A stretch of 64,000 nucleotides of DNA from Nocardiopsis kunsanensis DSM 44524 (GTDB taxonomy: Bacteria; Actinomycetota; Actinomycetes; Streptosporangiales; Streptosporangiaceae). The stretch covers positions 124,001 through 188,000 of the forward strand of contig NZ_ANAY01000011.1 of NCBI RefSeq assembly GCF_000340965.1. The letters are read 5' to 3'. Numbering within the stretch: the stretch's first letter is position 1; the number at the start of each line of letters is the position of its first letter. Made by a program: the position numbers and the translations under genes. The notes beneath the pieces were generated by a model. That model did not search any database. It was given only the letters and a program-made list of their open reading frames with translations, and was not told the origin of the DNA. Below, in pieces: positions 1-9,300 of this stretch.

Positions 1-635
1 CGGCCCGCAAACGCCGGGACGACGGGCTGTTCGAGCTGCGGCGGGCCGTGTGCGAGGCCCACGGGCTGGAGCTGGTGGCCGTGCCCGACCCCGAACGCGA
101 CCGCGACGCCCCGGCCGACTACCGGGCGGCGGTCGCCGACTGGCACGAGGCGCGGGTGCGTGCCTTCGAACAGGTGCTGGCCGAGCGGGGCGGCAGCGCG
201 GCCTTCCTGGTCTGGGGCGACCCGTCCCTGTACGACTCGACGCTGCGGATCGTGGACCGCATCGGCGAACGGGGCGAAGTCCCCGTGGAGTACGACGTGC
301 TGCCCGGGATCAGTGCCCCGCAGCTCCTCGCGGCCCGCCACCGGATCGTGCTGCACGAGGTCGGGCAGCCGGTCCACGTCACCCCGCAGCGCAGGTTGGC
401 GGAGGCCGTCGCCGACGGGCAGGACAACATCGCCGTCATGCTCGGGGCCCGGCCCGCCTTCGAAGGACTGGGGGAGTGGTCGGTCTGGTGGGGCGCCAAC
501 CTCGGCACCGACACCGAGGAGCTGGTCGCCGGACGCGTCGCCGACGTGCTCCCGCGGATCGATGCGGCCCGGGCCCGCGCGAAGGAACGGGCCGGATGGG
601 TCATGGACACCGCGTTGTTGAGGAGGCCCTCGTGA
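1..635 (+). CDS. cobF: Precorrin-6A synthase (deacetylating), 5' end cut by window edge
   Basis: This SAM-dependent methyltransferase methylates C-1 of precorrin-5 and releases acetate, giving precorrin-6A in the aerobic corrin pathway. The reading frame is open from base 3. The visible ~210 residues match the middle and C-terminal part of CobF: an ELRRAVCE segment, then VAVPDPERDRD, the YRAAVADWHEAR helix and the WGDPSLYDS loop typical of tetrapyrrole methylases. About 40 N-terminal residues lie outside the window. The stop TGA at 633-635 overlaps the GTG start of cobQ (GTGA), so the two genes are translationally coupled. The family call is strong; only the 5' end is unknown. Confidence 0.9.
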   Translation, partial: ARKRRDDGLFELRRAVCEAHGLELVAVPDPERDRDAPADYRAAVADWHEARVRAFEQVLAERGGSAAFLVWGDPSLYDSTLRIVDRIGERGEVPVEYDVLPGISAPQLLAARHRIVLHEVGQPVHVTPQRRLAEAVADGQDNIAVMLGARPAFEGLGEWSVWWGANLGTDTEELVAGRVADVLPRIDAARARAKERAGWVMDTALLRRPS

Positions 636-2149
636 ACGGGAACCGGACACGGGGCGGGGGTCTGCTGGTGGCCGGTGCGACCTCCGACGCCGGAAAGAGC
701 GTCGTCACCACCGGGCTGTGCCGGGCCCTCGCCCGGCGCGGGGTACGCGTCGCGCCGTACAAGGCCCAGAACATGTCCAACAACTCCATGGTCTGCCACG
801 GATCGGACGGGCGCCCCGCGGAGATGGGCCGGGCCCAGTGGGTGCAGGCGCTCGCGGCCGAGGCGTCCCCGGAGCCCGCGATGAACCCGGTGCTGCTCAA
901 ACCCGGCACCGACCGGCGCAGCCACGCCGTTCTCCTCGGACACCCGGCCGGGGACCTGTCCTCCACCGACTGGGAACAGGGCCGCCGGCACCTGGCGAAG
1001 GCCGCACACGCCGCCTTCGACGACCTGGCTTCCCGCTACGACGTCGTCGTGGCCGAGGGGGCGGGCAGTCCGGCCGAGATCAACCTGCGCGCGGGCGACT
1101 ACGTGAACATGGGCCTGGCCCGCCACGCGGGCATGCCCACGGTGGTGGTCGGCGACATCGACCGCGGCGGTGTCTTCGCCGCGCTCTACGGCACGGTCGG
1201 CCTGCTGGAGGCCGCCGACCAGGCCCTGATCCCGGGGTTCGTGGTCAACAAGTTCCGTGGTGAACCGGAACTGTTGCGGCCGGGGCTGGAGGACCTCGAA
1301 CACCTCACCGGGCGCCGGGTGTACGGCACGCTGCCGTGGGACGCCGGGGTGTGGCTCGACTCCGAGGACGCGCTCGACATCGCGGCGCGCCGTACCGACG
1401 ACGGCGGGGACGCGGGCCGGGACGTGCGCCGCGTCGCGGTGGTACGCCTGCCACGGATCAGCAACTTCACCGACGTCGACGCCCTCGGGCTGGAGCCGGG
1501 GCTCGACGTCGTGTTCGCCTCCTCCCCGCAGGACGTGTCCGACGCGGACCTGGTGGTACTGCCCGGGAGCCGGGCCACCCTCGCCGACCTGGCGTGGCTG
1601 CGTTCGCGCGGCCTCGACCGGGCCCTGCACGAACACGTACGGCGCGGGCGGCCGCTGCTCGGGATCTGCGGCGGGTTCCAGATGCTCGGCCGGACCATCA
1701 CCGACACCGAAGGTGTCGAGGCCGGTCCGGGCACGAGCGCGGAAGGGCTCGGGCTGCTCGACGTGTCCACGGACTTCACCGCCGACAAGACCCTGGACCT
1801 GCCGTCGGGGACCGCGCTCGGGGCGCCCGCGCACGGGTACGAGATCCACCACGGACGGATCACCGCCGGAAGCGGGGACGAGGAGTTCCTGGGCGGGGCC
1901 TGTTCGGGGAACGTCTACGGGACCATGTGGCACGGGAGCCTGGAGGGCAACGCGTTCCGGTCCGCGTTCCTGGACCGCACCCTCGGTCGGGAACCCTCCG
2001 GCACGGACTTCCCGGCCGCCCGGGAACGGCGGCTGGACCTGCTCGGGGAACTGGTGGAGCGCCACCTGGACGTCGACGCGCTGCTCGACCTGGCGCGGTC
2101 CGGCGCACCCGGCGGGATGCCCGTCCTCGCACCCGGAGGTGTCCGATGA
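632..2149 (+). CDS. cobQ: Cobyric acid synthase (glutamine-hydrolysing)
   Basis: CobQ amidates the b, d, e and g side chains of adenosylcobyrinic acid a,c-diamide with glutamine and ATP. The product is 505 residues, the normal length. The N-terminal dethiobiotin-synthetase-like ATPase domain opens with GATSDAGKS around residues 15-23 and contains [10 protein letters not shown]. The C-terminal class I amidotransferase domain carries the nucleophile cysteine in [10 protein letters not shown] near residue 346 and the histidine region HGSLEGNAF near residue 433. I chose GTG 632 because it overlaps the cobF stop and puts the conserved N-terminus a few residues downstream; the open frame extends further up but is cobF shadow. 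Its stop overlaps the cobK ATG. Confidence 0.95.
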   Translation: MNGNRTRGGGLLVAGATSDAGKSVVTTGLCRALARRGVRVAPYKAQNMSNNSMVCHGSDGRPAEMGRAQWVQALAAEASPEPAMNPVLLKPGTDRRSHAVLLGHPAGDLSSTDWEQGRRHLAKAAHAAFDDLASRYDVVVAEGAGSPAEINLRAGDYVNMGLARHAGMPTVVVGDIDRGGVFAALYGTVGLLEAADQALIPGFVVNKFRGEPELLRPGLEDLEHLTGRRVYGTLPWDAGVWLDSEDALDIAARRTDDGGDAGRDVRRVAVVRLPRISNFTDVDALGLEPGLDVVFASSPQDVSDADLVVLPGSRATLADLAWLRSRGLDRALHEHVRRGRPLLGICGGFQMLGRTITDTEGVEAGPGTSAEGLGLLDVSTDFTADKTLDLPSGTALGAPAHGYEIHHGRITAGSGDEEFLGGACSGNVYGTMWHGSLEGNAFRSAFLDRTLGREPSGTDFPAARERRLDLLGELVERHLDVDALLDLARSGAPGGMPVLAPGGVR

Positions 2150-2868
2150 GACTGCTCCTTCTGGGCGGGACCTCGGAGGCCCGCGAGCTCGCCGCGCTCC
2201 TGGTGGAGGCCGGCGTCGACGTCACCACCTCACTGGCCGGGCGCGTGGCCCGCCCGCGCCTACCGGTCGGCCAGGTCCGCATCGGCGGGTTCGGAGGTGT
2301 CGACGGGCTGCGCGAAGCATTGGCCGACTACGACGCCGTGGTCGACGCCACCCACCCCTTCGCTCTCGGGATGAGCGCCAACGCGGCCGCCGCATGTGCC
2401 GGGAACCTCCCCCTGCTCCGGCTGGAACGTCCCCCCTGGGAACCCGACCCGTCGTGGCACTACACCGACACCCACGAAGAGGCCGCAGGCCGGGCCGCCG
2501 ACCTGGGCGAACGCCCGTTCCTGACGGTCGGCCGCCAGGAACTCGCCCGGTTCGTACCCGCCCTGGGGGACAGGGAGGCGCTCGCGCGGGTCGTGGACGT
2601 GCCCGACCTGGAACTGCCCGGCCCCTGGCGCCTGGTGACCGGCCGCGGGCCCTACACCCTCGACGGCGAACGCGACCTGATGCAGGAACACGGCAGCGGC
2701 GTCCTGGTCACCAAGGACGCGGGCGGCACCTACACCTGGCCGAAGATGGAGGCGGCACGGCTCCTCGACGTGCCCGTCGTGGTGGTGCGGCGCCCGGACG
2801 GCCCCGCGGGGACGACCACGGTCCACGACGTACGGGAAGCACTCACCTGGGTGCTCTCCCGACGATGA
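2146..2868 (+). CDS. cobK: Precorrin-6A reductase
   Basis: CobK reduces precorrin-6A to precorrin-6B with NADPH. The 240-residue product starts with the dinucleotide-binding motif GGTSEAREL at residues 7-15 and has the DATHPFA signature near residue 66 and a WKxE-like 'YTWPKMEAA' stretch near the C-terminus, all typical of CobK/CbiJ. ATG 2146 overlaps the cobQ stop (ATGA) and has a strong ribosome binding site, GGAGGT, at 2135-2140. Its last 26 bases overlap the convergent cobD gene on the other strand. It is the last gene of the cobF-cobQ-cobK run. Confidence 0.94.
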   Translation: MRLLLLGGTSEARELAALLVEAGVDVTTSLAGRVARPRLPVGQVRIGGFGGVDGLREALADYDAVVDATHPFALGMSANAAAACAGNLPLLRLERPPWEPDPSWHYTDTHEEAAGRAADLGERPFLTVGRQELARFVPALGDREALARVVDVPDLELPGPWRLVTGRGPYTLDGERDLMQEHGSGVLVTKDAGGTYTWPKMEAARLLDVPVVVVRRPDGPAGTTTVHDVREALTWVLSRR

Positions 2869-3778
2869 GGGCCGCACCCGCCGCGGCCAGGGCGGCGCCC
2901 GCGCCCACCCGGCGGGCCAGTGCCGTGCCGCGCGCGACGTCCCGGGGCTCGGCCGGACGACCGTCCCCCAGGACAGGACGGTGTTCGGTCCGGGCCCCGT
3001 ACAGGTTGGTGCCGCCCAGACGGACCCCGAGCGCGCCCGCGAAGGCCGACTCCACCACCCCGGCGTTGGGGCTGGGGTGGCCTGCGGCATGGTCGCGCCA
3101 GGAACGCAACACCTCGGCCGAGCGGCGCGGTGCCGCAGCGGCCGTCAGAAGACCGCTGAGCCGCGCTCCGGGATGGTTGAGCAGGTCGTCCAGGCGCGCC
3201 GAGGCCCAGCCGAAACGTTCGTAGCGGGCGTTGCGGTGCCCGACCATGGCGTCGAGGGTGTTGGCCGCACGATGGGCCAGCAGCCCCGGCACCCCGGCCA
3301 CCGAACCCCACACCAGCGGGGCGACCACGGCGTCGGAGGTGTTCTCCGCGACCGACTCGACCACGGCCCTGGAGACCCCCGAGGCGTCGAGGGCGCTCGT
3401 GTCCCGACCGACCAGGGACCTCAGGCGCTCGCGCGCGCCGGGCAGGTCGCCGTCCTCGAGCAGACCGTGCACGGCCGCGGCCTCCCGCTCCAGGGACCGT
3501 CCGCCCAGCACCGTCCAGGTGGCCAGCGCAGTGACGGCGGTACGGGCCAACGGGCGGCCGTCGGTGGCCCGCTCCGCGGCGATCCCCACCCCGGCGGCGG
3601 CCCCCACGAGGAACACGGTGTGCACGGTGCCGAGGGCACGGGAATCGCCGTACGAGCGGCGTTCCAGGGCGGCCGCGGCGCTGCCGAACCCCGCGACCGG
3701 GTGGAACCGGCGGGGATCACCGAGGATCCGGTCGGCGGCGTGGCCCAGGAGGAGGCCGACCGCACGCGCGTCCCTCAT
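2843..3778 (-). CDS. cobD: Adenosylcobinamide-phosphate synthase (CbiB/CobD type), membrane protein
   Basis: This integral membrane enzyme attaches the aminopropanol phosphate arm to adenosylcobyric acid. The 311-residue product has the family's early [17 protein letters not shown] segment, the [13 protein letters not shown] motif and the [11 protein letters not shown] motif, with several hydrophobic segments in between. I chose the start at 3778 because its ATG overlaps the TGA of the preceding cobB-cobC gene (ATGA); the longer frame to 3793 would add five residues inside that gene. It is the last gene of the riboswitch-led minus operon. The 3' end overlaps the 3' end of cobK by 26 bases. 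Confidence 0.92.
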   Translation of the reverse strand: MRDARAVGLLLGHAADRILGDPRRFHPVAGFGSAAAALERRSYGDSRALGTVHTVFLVGAAAGVGIAAERATDGRPLARTAVTALATWTVLGGRSLEREAAAVHGLLEDGDLPGARERLRSLVGRDTSALDASGVSRAVVESVAENTSDAVVAPLVWGSVAGVPGLLAHRAANTLDAMVGHRNARYERFGWASARLDDLLNHPGARLSGLLTAAAAPRRSAEVLRSWRDHAAGHPSPNAGVVESAFAGALGVRLGGTNLYGARTEHRPVLGDGRPAEPRDVARGTALARRVGAGAALAAAGAALIVGRAPR

Positions 3779-6330
3779 GCGTGCACGTCGCACCGGGTCT
3801 CCTCCGTGTTCGGAAGGTCGGCCAGGGCCGCGAGCAGGGGGCGGGTGGTCTCCGGCGGACGCACGGCCACGCGGATCCAGGAGGCGTCGAGTCCGGGGAA
3901 GGTGTCCGCCCGCCGCACCGCGACGCCCCGTTCCCGAAGGTGCCGGTGGCCCCCGGCCCCCGCACGCACCAGGACGAACGGCGCCCGGGACGGAACGAAC
4001 GCCACCCCGGCCTCACGCAGTCCGCTCTCGAGCTCGGCGCGCTGCTCCTCCAACGTCAGTGCCCGTTCGGCTGCCTCCGCCGTGGCACGGGCGTCGGTAC
4101 AGGCCACGGTCGCGGCGATCGCGGGGGTGGAGAGCGACCACGGGGTCTGGGCGCGGGCGAGCTCGGCCACGACGGCCTCGTCGCCGGCGACGTACCCGGC
4201 GCGCAGACCCGGGATGGACCAGTGTTTGGTGAGGCTGCGCAGCACCACCAGGCCGGGCAGCGTCTCACCCGCCAGGGACTCGGGTTCGCCGGGGACGGCG
4301 TCCATGAAGGCCTCGTCCACGGCGACCACCCGGCCCGCACGGCACAGGCGGCGCAGAGTCTCGGCCGGGTGCAGGATCCCGGTGGGGTTGGTGGGGTTAC
4401 CGACGACCACCAGGTCGGCGTCCTCGGGAACCGCGCCCGGGTCGAAGGCAAAACCGTCCTCGGCCCGGCAGAGCACGGTCGTGACGGTGTGTCCGGCCTG
4501 CTCCAGGGCGGCGTGCGGTTCGGTGAACTGAGGATGCACCACCACCGGACGCCGCCACGCGCGCGCCCGCGCGAGCAGAGTGAAGGCCTCCGCCGCGCCC
4601 GCGGTCGGCAACACCTCGCCGGTGCGGCGGCCGTGCCGACGCGCGATCGCCGTCCGTGCGGGTTCCGCGTCGGGGTAGGCGCCCACATCTTCGAGGCTCT
4701 CCCGCAGCGCCCGGTCCAGCCACACGGGACGCGGGCCGGCGTAGACGTTCACGGCGAGATCGATGAGCCCGGAGCCCACTTCCCGGTCCCCGTGGTGCCG
4801 GAGCGGATCCGCTACCGGCCCTTCCCCGGGCACGGCCGTGGTACCGGCCGCGCTCGGGACGTGTGCGTTCGAGGCGATCGGCGTGGCCGCGCGGGCGGGG
4901 GAGACCGGAGTGGCAGCGTGCACCGCGGCGGCGAAGCGTTCCGCCAGATGCGGATGACCGGCCCAGTGGACGTGCAGGTACGAGGCGTGCAAGGTCGGGG
5001 ACGCGAACCCCTCGGCCACCCCGTCGATCTCCCACGCCGGGGTCCGGCCGCATGCCCCCGGTGTCATCCGTGTGCGGTGGAACTCGTGTCCGGTGACCCG
5101 TTCCCCGGCCCGGGTCAGCAACGTGTCCGTGCGGGCGACGGCCTCCGGATAGCGCAACGTCAACCGGTCCGACATCCGCGCGTCCGCGTCCAGTGCCCCG
5201 GCCATGGGTTCACCGTCGAGCGTCCGGGACAGGTACAGCATCCCGGCGCACTCGGCGACCGTCGGAAGGCCGGCGTGCACCGCCTCCCGGACCTGCTCCA
5301 GCAGCGGCCGGTTGCCGGACAGCTCGTCGGCGTGCGACTCCGGGAACCCGCCACCCAGGTACAGGCCGCGCGTGCCCGCGGGCAGCGCGGTGTCCTCGAG
5401 CGGGTCGAAACCCACGACCCGGCAACCGGCGGCGGCCAGCAGCTCTTCGGTCTCGGCGTACCGGAACGAGAAGGCACGGCCGGTGGCCACGGCAACCACC
5501 GGCTGCTCCTCGGCGGCCACCACGGTCTGCCCCGTCGCCGGTTGCCTGTCATCCACGGCCGTCCGCGTATGCGCGCCGACGGTTCCCGGCGCGACCCACG
5601 GCGACCACGGGCGCGCGTCCAGGTCGGGCGCGGACGCGGCCACCTCCAGCACGGCCTCCAGGTCCACCTGCCGGGCGACGTGTTCGGCCATCCGCTCGAC
5701 CGCCTGGACCGCACCGCCGCGCTCGGCGGCCGGCACCAACCCCAGATGGCGGGAGGGCGAGGACAACCCCTCGTCCCGACCCACCACACCGAGCACGGGC
5801 AGGTCCAACGACCGCACGATCTCAGCGGTGTTGCGGTCCGAGCCCGCCCGGTTCAGGATCACCCCGGCGACCTCGACCGCCGGGTCGTAGGCGGCCATAC
5901 CGGCCACCAGCGCCCCCACCGAACGCGACATGCGGGCCACGTCCACCACCAACACCACAGGGGTGCGGGTCAGGGCCGCCACGTGCGCCGACGAGGCGAA
6001 CCCGTCGGTACCCAGCCGCCCGTCGTGCAGGCCCATGACCCCCTCGACCACGGCCACGTCCACGCCGCGCGCACCGTGCAGGAGCAGCGGCGCCACCAGG
6101 TCCTCCCCGACCAGGTGCGGATCGAGGTTACGGCCCGCACGTCCGGTGGCCAGGGCGTGGTAGCCCGGATCGATGTAGTCGGGGCCAACCTTGTGCCCGC
6201 TCACCTCCAGGCCGCGCCCGCGCAGGGCCGCCATGAGCCCGGTCGCGACCGTGGTCTTGCCCTGGCCGGTCATCGGCGCGGCCACCATGAACCGCGGTGG
6301 AGCCGCGGCACCGGTGCTGCCCGGGGGCAT
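3775..6330 (-). CDS. cobB-cobC: Cobyrinic acid a,c-diamide synthase fused to threonine-phosphate decarboxylase-like aminotransferase (CobB-CobC)
   Basis: A single 851-residue open frame joins two cobalamin enzymes. Residues ~1-480 are CobB: an ATPase domain starting FMVAAPMTGQGKTTV, the DYIDPGYH motif, and a glutamine amidotransferase domain with YLGGGFPE and nucleophile AECAGML. A Pro/Ala-rich linker (~480-520) follows. Residues ~521-851 are a PLP-dependent class I/II aminotransferase-fold domain with NPTNPTG and the PLP-lysine segment SLTKHWSIPGLRAGY, like CobC/CobD threonine-phosphate decarboxylases, which make the aminopropanol phosphate used by the next gene. ATG 6330 overlaps the cobO stop (TGATG). 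The two activities are usually separate genes, but I see no stop or frameshift between them. Activity of the second domain is inferred from context. Confidence 0.9.
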   Translation of the reverse strand: MPPGSTGAAAPPRFMVAAPMTGQGKTTVATGLMAALRGRGLEVSGHKVGPDYIDPGYHALATGRAGRNLDPHLVGEDLVAPLLLHGARGVDVAVVEGVMGLHDGRLGTDGFASSAHVAALTRTPVVLVVDVARMSRSVGALVAGMAAYDPAVEVAGVILNRAGSDRNTAEIVRSLDLPVLGVVGRDEGLSSPSRHLGLVPAAERGGAVQAVERMAEHVARQVDLEAVLEVAASAPDLDARPWSPWVAPGTVGAHTRTAVDDRQPATGQTVVAAEEQPVVAVATGRAFSFRYAETEELLAAAGCRVVGFDPLEDTALPAGTRGLYLGGGFPESHADELSGNRPLLEQVREAVHAGLPTVAECAGMLYLSRTLDGEPMAGALDADARMSDRLTLRYPEAVARTDTLLTRAGERVTGHEFHRTRMTPGACGRTPAWEIDGVAEGFASPTLHASYLHVHWAGHPHLAERFAAAVHAATPVSPARAATPIASNAHVPSAAGTTAVPGEGPVADPLRHHGDREVGSGLIDLAVNVYAGPRPVWLDRALRESLEDVGAYPDAEPARTAIARRHGRRTGEVLPTAGAAEAFTLLARARAWRRPVVVHPQFTEPHAALEQAGHTVTTVLCRAEDGFAFDPGAVPEDADLVVVGNPTNPTGILHPAETLRRLCRAGRVVAVDEAFMDAVPGEPESLAGETLPGLVVLRSLTKHWSIPGLRAGYVAGDEAVVAELARAQTPWSLSTPAIAATVACTDARATAEAAERALTLEEQRAELESGLREAGVAFVPSRAPFVLVRAGAGGHRHLRERGVAVRRADTFPGLDASWIRVAVRPPETTRPLLAALADLPNTEETRCDVHA

Positions 6331-6944
6331 CACCACTCGATCCCCCGCTGGCCCTTGCGACCGTTGTCCATCGGGTGCCTGACCTTGCCCATCTCCGTGA
6401 CGAGGTCGGCCACCTCCGTCAGGCGCGGGTCCGCACGCCGGCCGGTGATGACCACGTGCTGGCGCCCCGGCCGGTTCACCAGGGTCTCCACGACGTCGTC
6501 CACGTCGATCCAACCCCACACGAGCGGGTAGGTGAACTCGTCGAGCACGTACAGGTCGTGCCGCTCCTCGGCCAGGCGCCGCTTGATCTCGGCCCACCCC
6601 TCGGCGGCGGCCGCCGCGTGGTCCTCCTCGCCGTCCTTGCGGCGGATCCACGACCACCCGGAACCCATCTTGTGCCACTCGACCGGGCCGCCCTCGCCGG
6701 TCTCCTCGTGCAGCTTGCCCAGGCGCTCCAGGACAGTCTGCTCGCCGATGCGCCACTTCGCCGACTTGACGAACTGGAACACCCCGATCCCCCAACCCTG
6801 GTTCCAGCTGCGCAACGCGAGCCCGAAGGCCGCGGTCGACTTCCCCTTGCCGTCGCCGGTGTGGACGGCCAGCAGCGGCTGATGGCGGCGCTGTCGTGTG
6901 GTGAGCCCGTCATCGGGGACGACGGACGGCTTACCCTGAGGCAT
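6330..6944 (-). CDS. cobO: Cob(I)yrinic acid a,c-diamide adenosyltransferase
   Basis: CobO transfers the 5'-deoxyadenosyl group from ATP to reduced cobalt, making the organometallic Co-C bond. The 204-residue product has the CobA/CobO-type P-loop HTGDGKGKSTAAFG near residue 28, the FQFVKSAKW segment and YVLDEFTYPL, all diagnostic. The ATG at 6944 shares one base with the stop of the chelatase gene and its own stop shares one base with the cobB-cobC ATG (TGATG both times), so chelatase, adenosyltransferase and amidase are translated as a coupled set, matching cobalt insertion, adenosylation and amidation. Confidence 0.96.
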   Translation of the reverse strand: MPQGKPSVVPDDGLTTRQRRHQPLLAVHTGDGKGKSTAAFGLALRSWNQGWGIGVFQFVKSAKWRIGEQTVLERLGKLHEETGEGGPVEWHKMGSGWSWIRRKDGEEDHAAAAAEGWAEIKRRLAEERHDLYVLDEFTYPLVWGWIDVDDVVETLVNRPGRQHVVITGRRADPRLTEVADLVTEMGKVRHPMDNGRKGQRGIEW

Positions 6945-9076
6945 CAGGCGGCCCTTCCTCTTACGGCACTGTCGAGAGCGTCGGCGTTGACCTCGCCGAC
7001 CGGCAGGTGTTCGGCCCCCAAGCGGGAAGCAAGGTTCAGGGCCAGGCCCAGGCGCATCGGCCCGGACTCGCTGTCGACCACGACGGTGGAGACCTCCTGG
7101 CCCGCGACGTGCTCCGCAGCGGCCAGCGAACGCGCGACGGCGCCCTTGGCGCCGGTGGCCCGCCCGTCGGTGACCACGACCAGCAACGGACGCATACGGG
7201 GATCGCGACGCTGTTCACGCCGCAGCACACGGTCGGCCTCCAACAGGCCCTCCGCCAGCGGGGTGCGGCCACCGGCAGGCACGTCCTCCAGCCGGGCCGC
7301 GGCCACGTCCACCGAACGGGTCGGCGGCAGCACCAACTCCGCCTCCTGAGCTCGGAAGGTGATGAGCCCGACCTTGTCGCGGCGCCGGTAGGCGTCCAGG
7401 AGCAGGGACAGGATCGCGGTCTTGACCTCGCTCATCCGCTTGCGTGCGGCCATCGACCCGGACGCGTCCACGCAGAACAGGATCAGGTTGCTCTCCTGTC
7501 CTTCACGTACCGCGACCCGCAGGTCCTGCGGCCGGATCCGCATCCGGTCACCCTCCCTGGGAGCGGCCGCCGCGGCACGCACCGTCTCCACCAGGTGCAG
7601 CGAGGTCCCCCTCCCGGAGCCGGGCCGTTCCGAACCGATCCGGCGCCCGCGCCGGCCCACCGCACGGCTGCGCCGGCCCTCGTCCCCTTGGCCCGCACCG
7701 TGCACGGAGAGTTTGCGGGGACGGTAGGGGGTCGTGGACCCGATCGTGCTCGTGGGCCCCTCCGACGAGGGAGGGGAGACATCGCCGTCCTCCGCACCCT
7801 CGGCCGCCTCCTGCGGGGGCTCCGTCGGAGGGAGCGCCTCACCGTCCGGGGCCTCGTCCGTGCCGTCCGGGGCCTCGGCGCTCTCCGGTCCCGGGGAGTC
7901 CGGCCCGGTCTCCTCCGGGCCCGTCTCCTCGGGCGCTTGCGATTCCGGCGGGTCCGCGTCGGCGGGACCGGTGTCCTCGGACCCTTCCGAGGGGTCCGGC
8001 GACTCCGGGGGGTCCGGCGGCTGCGGCGGGTCCGGGGGCGGATCCTCGTCCCCCAGGACCCGGTCGAGCAGCTCCTCGTCCAGCCCGGGGGCGTCGAACG
8101 GGTTGCGTCGGCGACGGTGCGGCAACGTCAGCAGGGCCGCGCGGCGGATGTCGGCGCGCGTCACCGTCTCCCGGCCCTTCCAAGCCGCGTGCGCGACCGC
8201 CACGCGTGAGGTCACGATGTCGGCCCGCAGACCGTCCACCTCGAAGGCCGCGCACACCTCGGCGATCTTCAACAGCGCGGCCTCCGACAGGTGCACCCGC
8301 TCCAGCGCACCGCGCGCCTTCGCGATGCGGTCGGCGAGCGCCTCCTCGTCGTCGTGGTATCGGGCGGCGAACCCCTCGGCGTCGGCGTCGTAGGCCATCC
8401 GCCGGCGCACCACCTCCGCACGCGCGGCAGGATCGGTCGGCGCGCTCACCTCCACGGTCATGCCGAACCGGTCCAGGAGCTGGGGCCGTAGCTCCCCCTC
8501 CTCCGGGTTCATCGTGCCGATCAGCAGGAAACGGGCCGCGTGCTCCACGGAGAAGCCGTCGCGCTCCACCGTCACCCGGCCGGTCGCCGCGGCGTCCAGG
8601 AGCAGATCGACGAGGTGGTCGTGGAGCAGGTTGACCTCGTCCACGTACAGGAGTCCGCGGTGAGCACGCGCCAGCAGACCGGGTTCGTAGGCGACCTTGC
8701 CGTGCGTGAGCGCCTGCTCCAGATGCAAGGAACCCAGGACCCGGTCCTCGGTGGCGCCCACGGGCAGGTCGACCAGGCGCACCGGCCGGCTCTCCACGTC
8801 CGTCCCGGGGCCGAACGGCCCGTCGGGGGAGTGTTGCGCGGGGTCGGTGGGGTCCACGGAGAAACGGTCGCCCCGGTACACCTCCACCGGGGGCAGCAGC
8901 GAGGCGAGCGCGCGCACGGCGGTGGATTTCGCGGTGCCCTTCTGTCCCCGGACCAGTACACCGCCGATCTCCGGGGAGACACTGGTGAGGACGAGGGCAA
9001 GTCCGAGATCGTCGAGCTGCTCGGAGTCGCAGCCCACGATCGCGGAGAAGGGATAATGCGCAGGCCACTGAGGCAT
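6944..9076 (-). CDS. Magnesium/cobalto-chelatase BchI-BchD fusion (AAA+ plus VWA)
   Basis: This is the motor and adaptor part of a metal chelatase, here most likely inserting cobalt with a CobN subunit that is not in the window. The 710 residues comprise an AAA+ domain (Walker A GQKGTAKST near residue 47, Walker B LLYVDEVNLL), then a long acidic Pro/Glu/Asp-rich linker (~345-470), then a von Willebrand A domain with the MIDAS sequence DASGSMAARK near residue 539. I chose ATG 9076 because GGGAG lies 7 bases upstream; the next upstream ATG at 9103 has no ribosome binding site and is close to the riboswitch. It heads the minus operon under the cobalamin riboswitch. Confidence 0.92.
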   Translation of the reverse strand: MPQWPAHYPFSAIVGCDSEQLDDLGLALVLTSVSPEIGGVLVRGQKGTAKSTAVRALASLLPPVEVYRGDRFSVDPTDPAQHSPDGPFGPGTDVESRPVRLVDLPVGATEDRVLGSLHLEQALTHGKVAYEPGLLARAHRGLLYVDEVNLLHDHLVDLLLDAAATGRVTVERDGFSVEHAARFLLIGTMNPEEGELRPQLLDRFGMTVEVSAPTDPAARAEVVRRRMAYDADAEGFAARYHDDEEALADRIAKARGALERVHLSEAALLKIAEVCAAFEVDGLRADIVTSRVAVAHAAWKGRETVTRADIRRAALLTLPHRRRRNPFDAPGLDEELLDRVLGDEDPPPDPPQPPDPPESPDPSEGSEDTGPADADPPESQAPEETGPEETGPDSPGPESAEAPDGTDEAPDGEALPPTEPPQEAAEGAEDGDVSPPSSEGPTSTIGSTTPYRPRKLSVHGAGQGDEGRRSRAVGRRGRRIGSERPGSGRGTSLHLVETVRAAAAAPREGDRMRIRPQDLRVAVREGQESNLILFCVDASGSMAARKRMSEVKTAILSLLLDAYRRRDKVGLITFRAQEAELVLPPTRSVDVAAARLEDVPAGGRTPLAEGLLEADRVLRREQRRDPRMRPLLVVVTDGRATGAKGAVARSLAAAEHVAGQEVSTVVVDSESGPMRLGLALNLASRLGAEHLPVGEVNADALDSAVRGRAA

Positions 9077-9117
9077 GGTGAGGCTCCCGCTCGTGTTCGC
9101 CATCGGTCGGAGGGCGG

Positions 9118-9276
9118 GCGCGAGGCCGGTCTTCGGACTTGTCGGGTCCCCTCGAACGGGGCCCGATTCACCGCAGCGGGCCTGTGCCGGACTCTCACCG
9201 GCTTCCCAGATTCTCCCCGGTCGCCGTAGCCGCCGTTTCCGACGGTTGGGGTCCCGGGGCACCTCGTGCCTGTTCC
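9118..9276 (-). promoter_or_regulatory. Cobalamin riboswitch upstream of the chelatase operon
   Basis: Read on the minus strand, this leader has the ordered landmarks of the AdoCbl aptamer: a GAGGTGCC start, GGGAAGCCGGTGAGAGTCCGGC, ACAGGCCCGCTGCGGTGA, and a B12-box-like AGTCCGAAGACCGGCC at the 3' side, ending about 40 bases before the chelatase ATG. It should repress chelatase-cobO-cobB/C-cobD when adenosylcobalamin is abundant. I did not fold it; boundaries are approximate. Confidence 0.9.
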
Positions 9277-9280
9277 CGCC

Positions 9281-9300
9281 ACGATAGCGTCACGCTCATG
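9281..9300 (+). promoter_or_regulatory. Predicted leaderless promoter of cobL, overlapping a divergent -10
   Basis: TAGCGT at 9285-9290 lies 7 bases before the cobL ATG, the geometry of an actinobacterial leaderless transcript, and no ribosome binding site precedes the ATG. The same bases read on the minus strand give TATCGT, placed just before the riboswitch. The two divergent cob transcripts may therefore compete for one ~10-bp site. No clear -35 is seen. Confidence 0.5.

Noticed and set aside
2260..3090. Minus-strand open frame over the cobK gene and into the cobD gene
   Set aside because: Shadow frame; the cobK and cobD motifs lie in the annotated frames, and this one has no ribosome binding site or family match.
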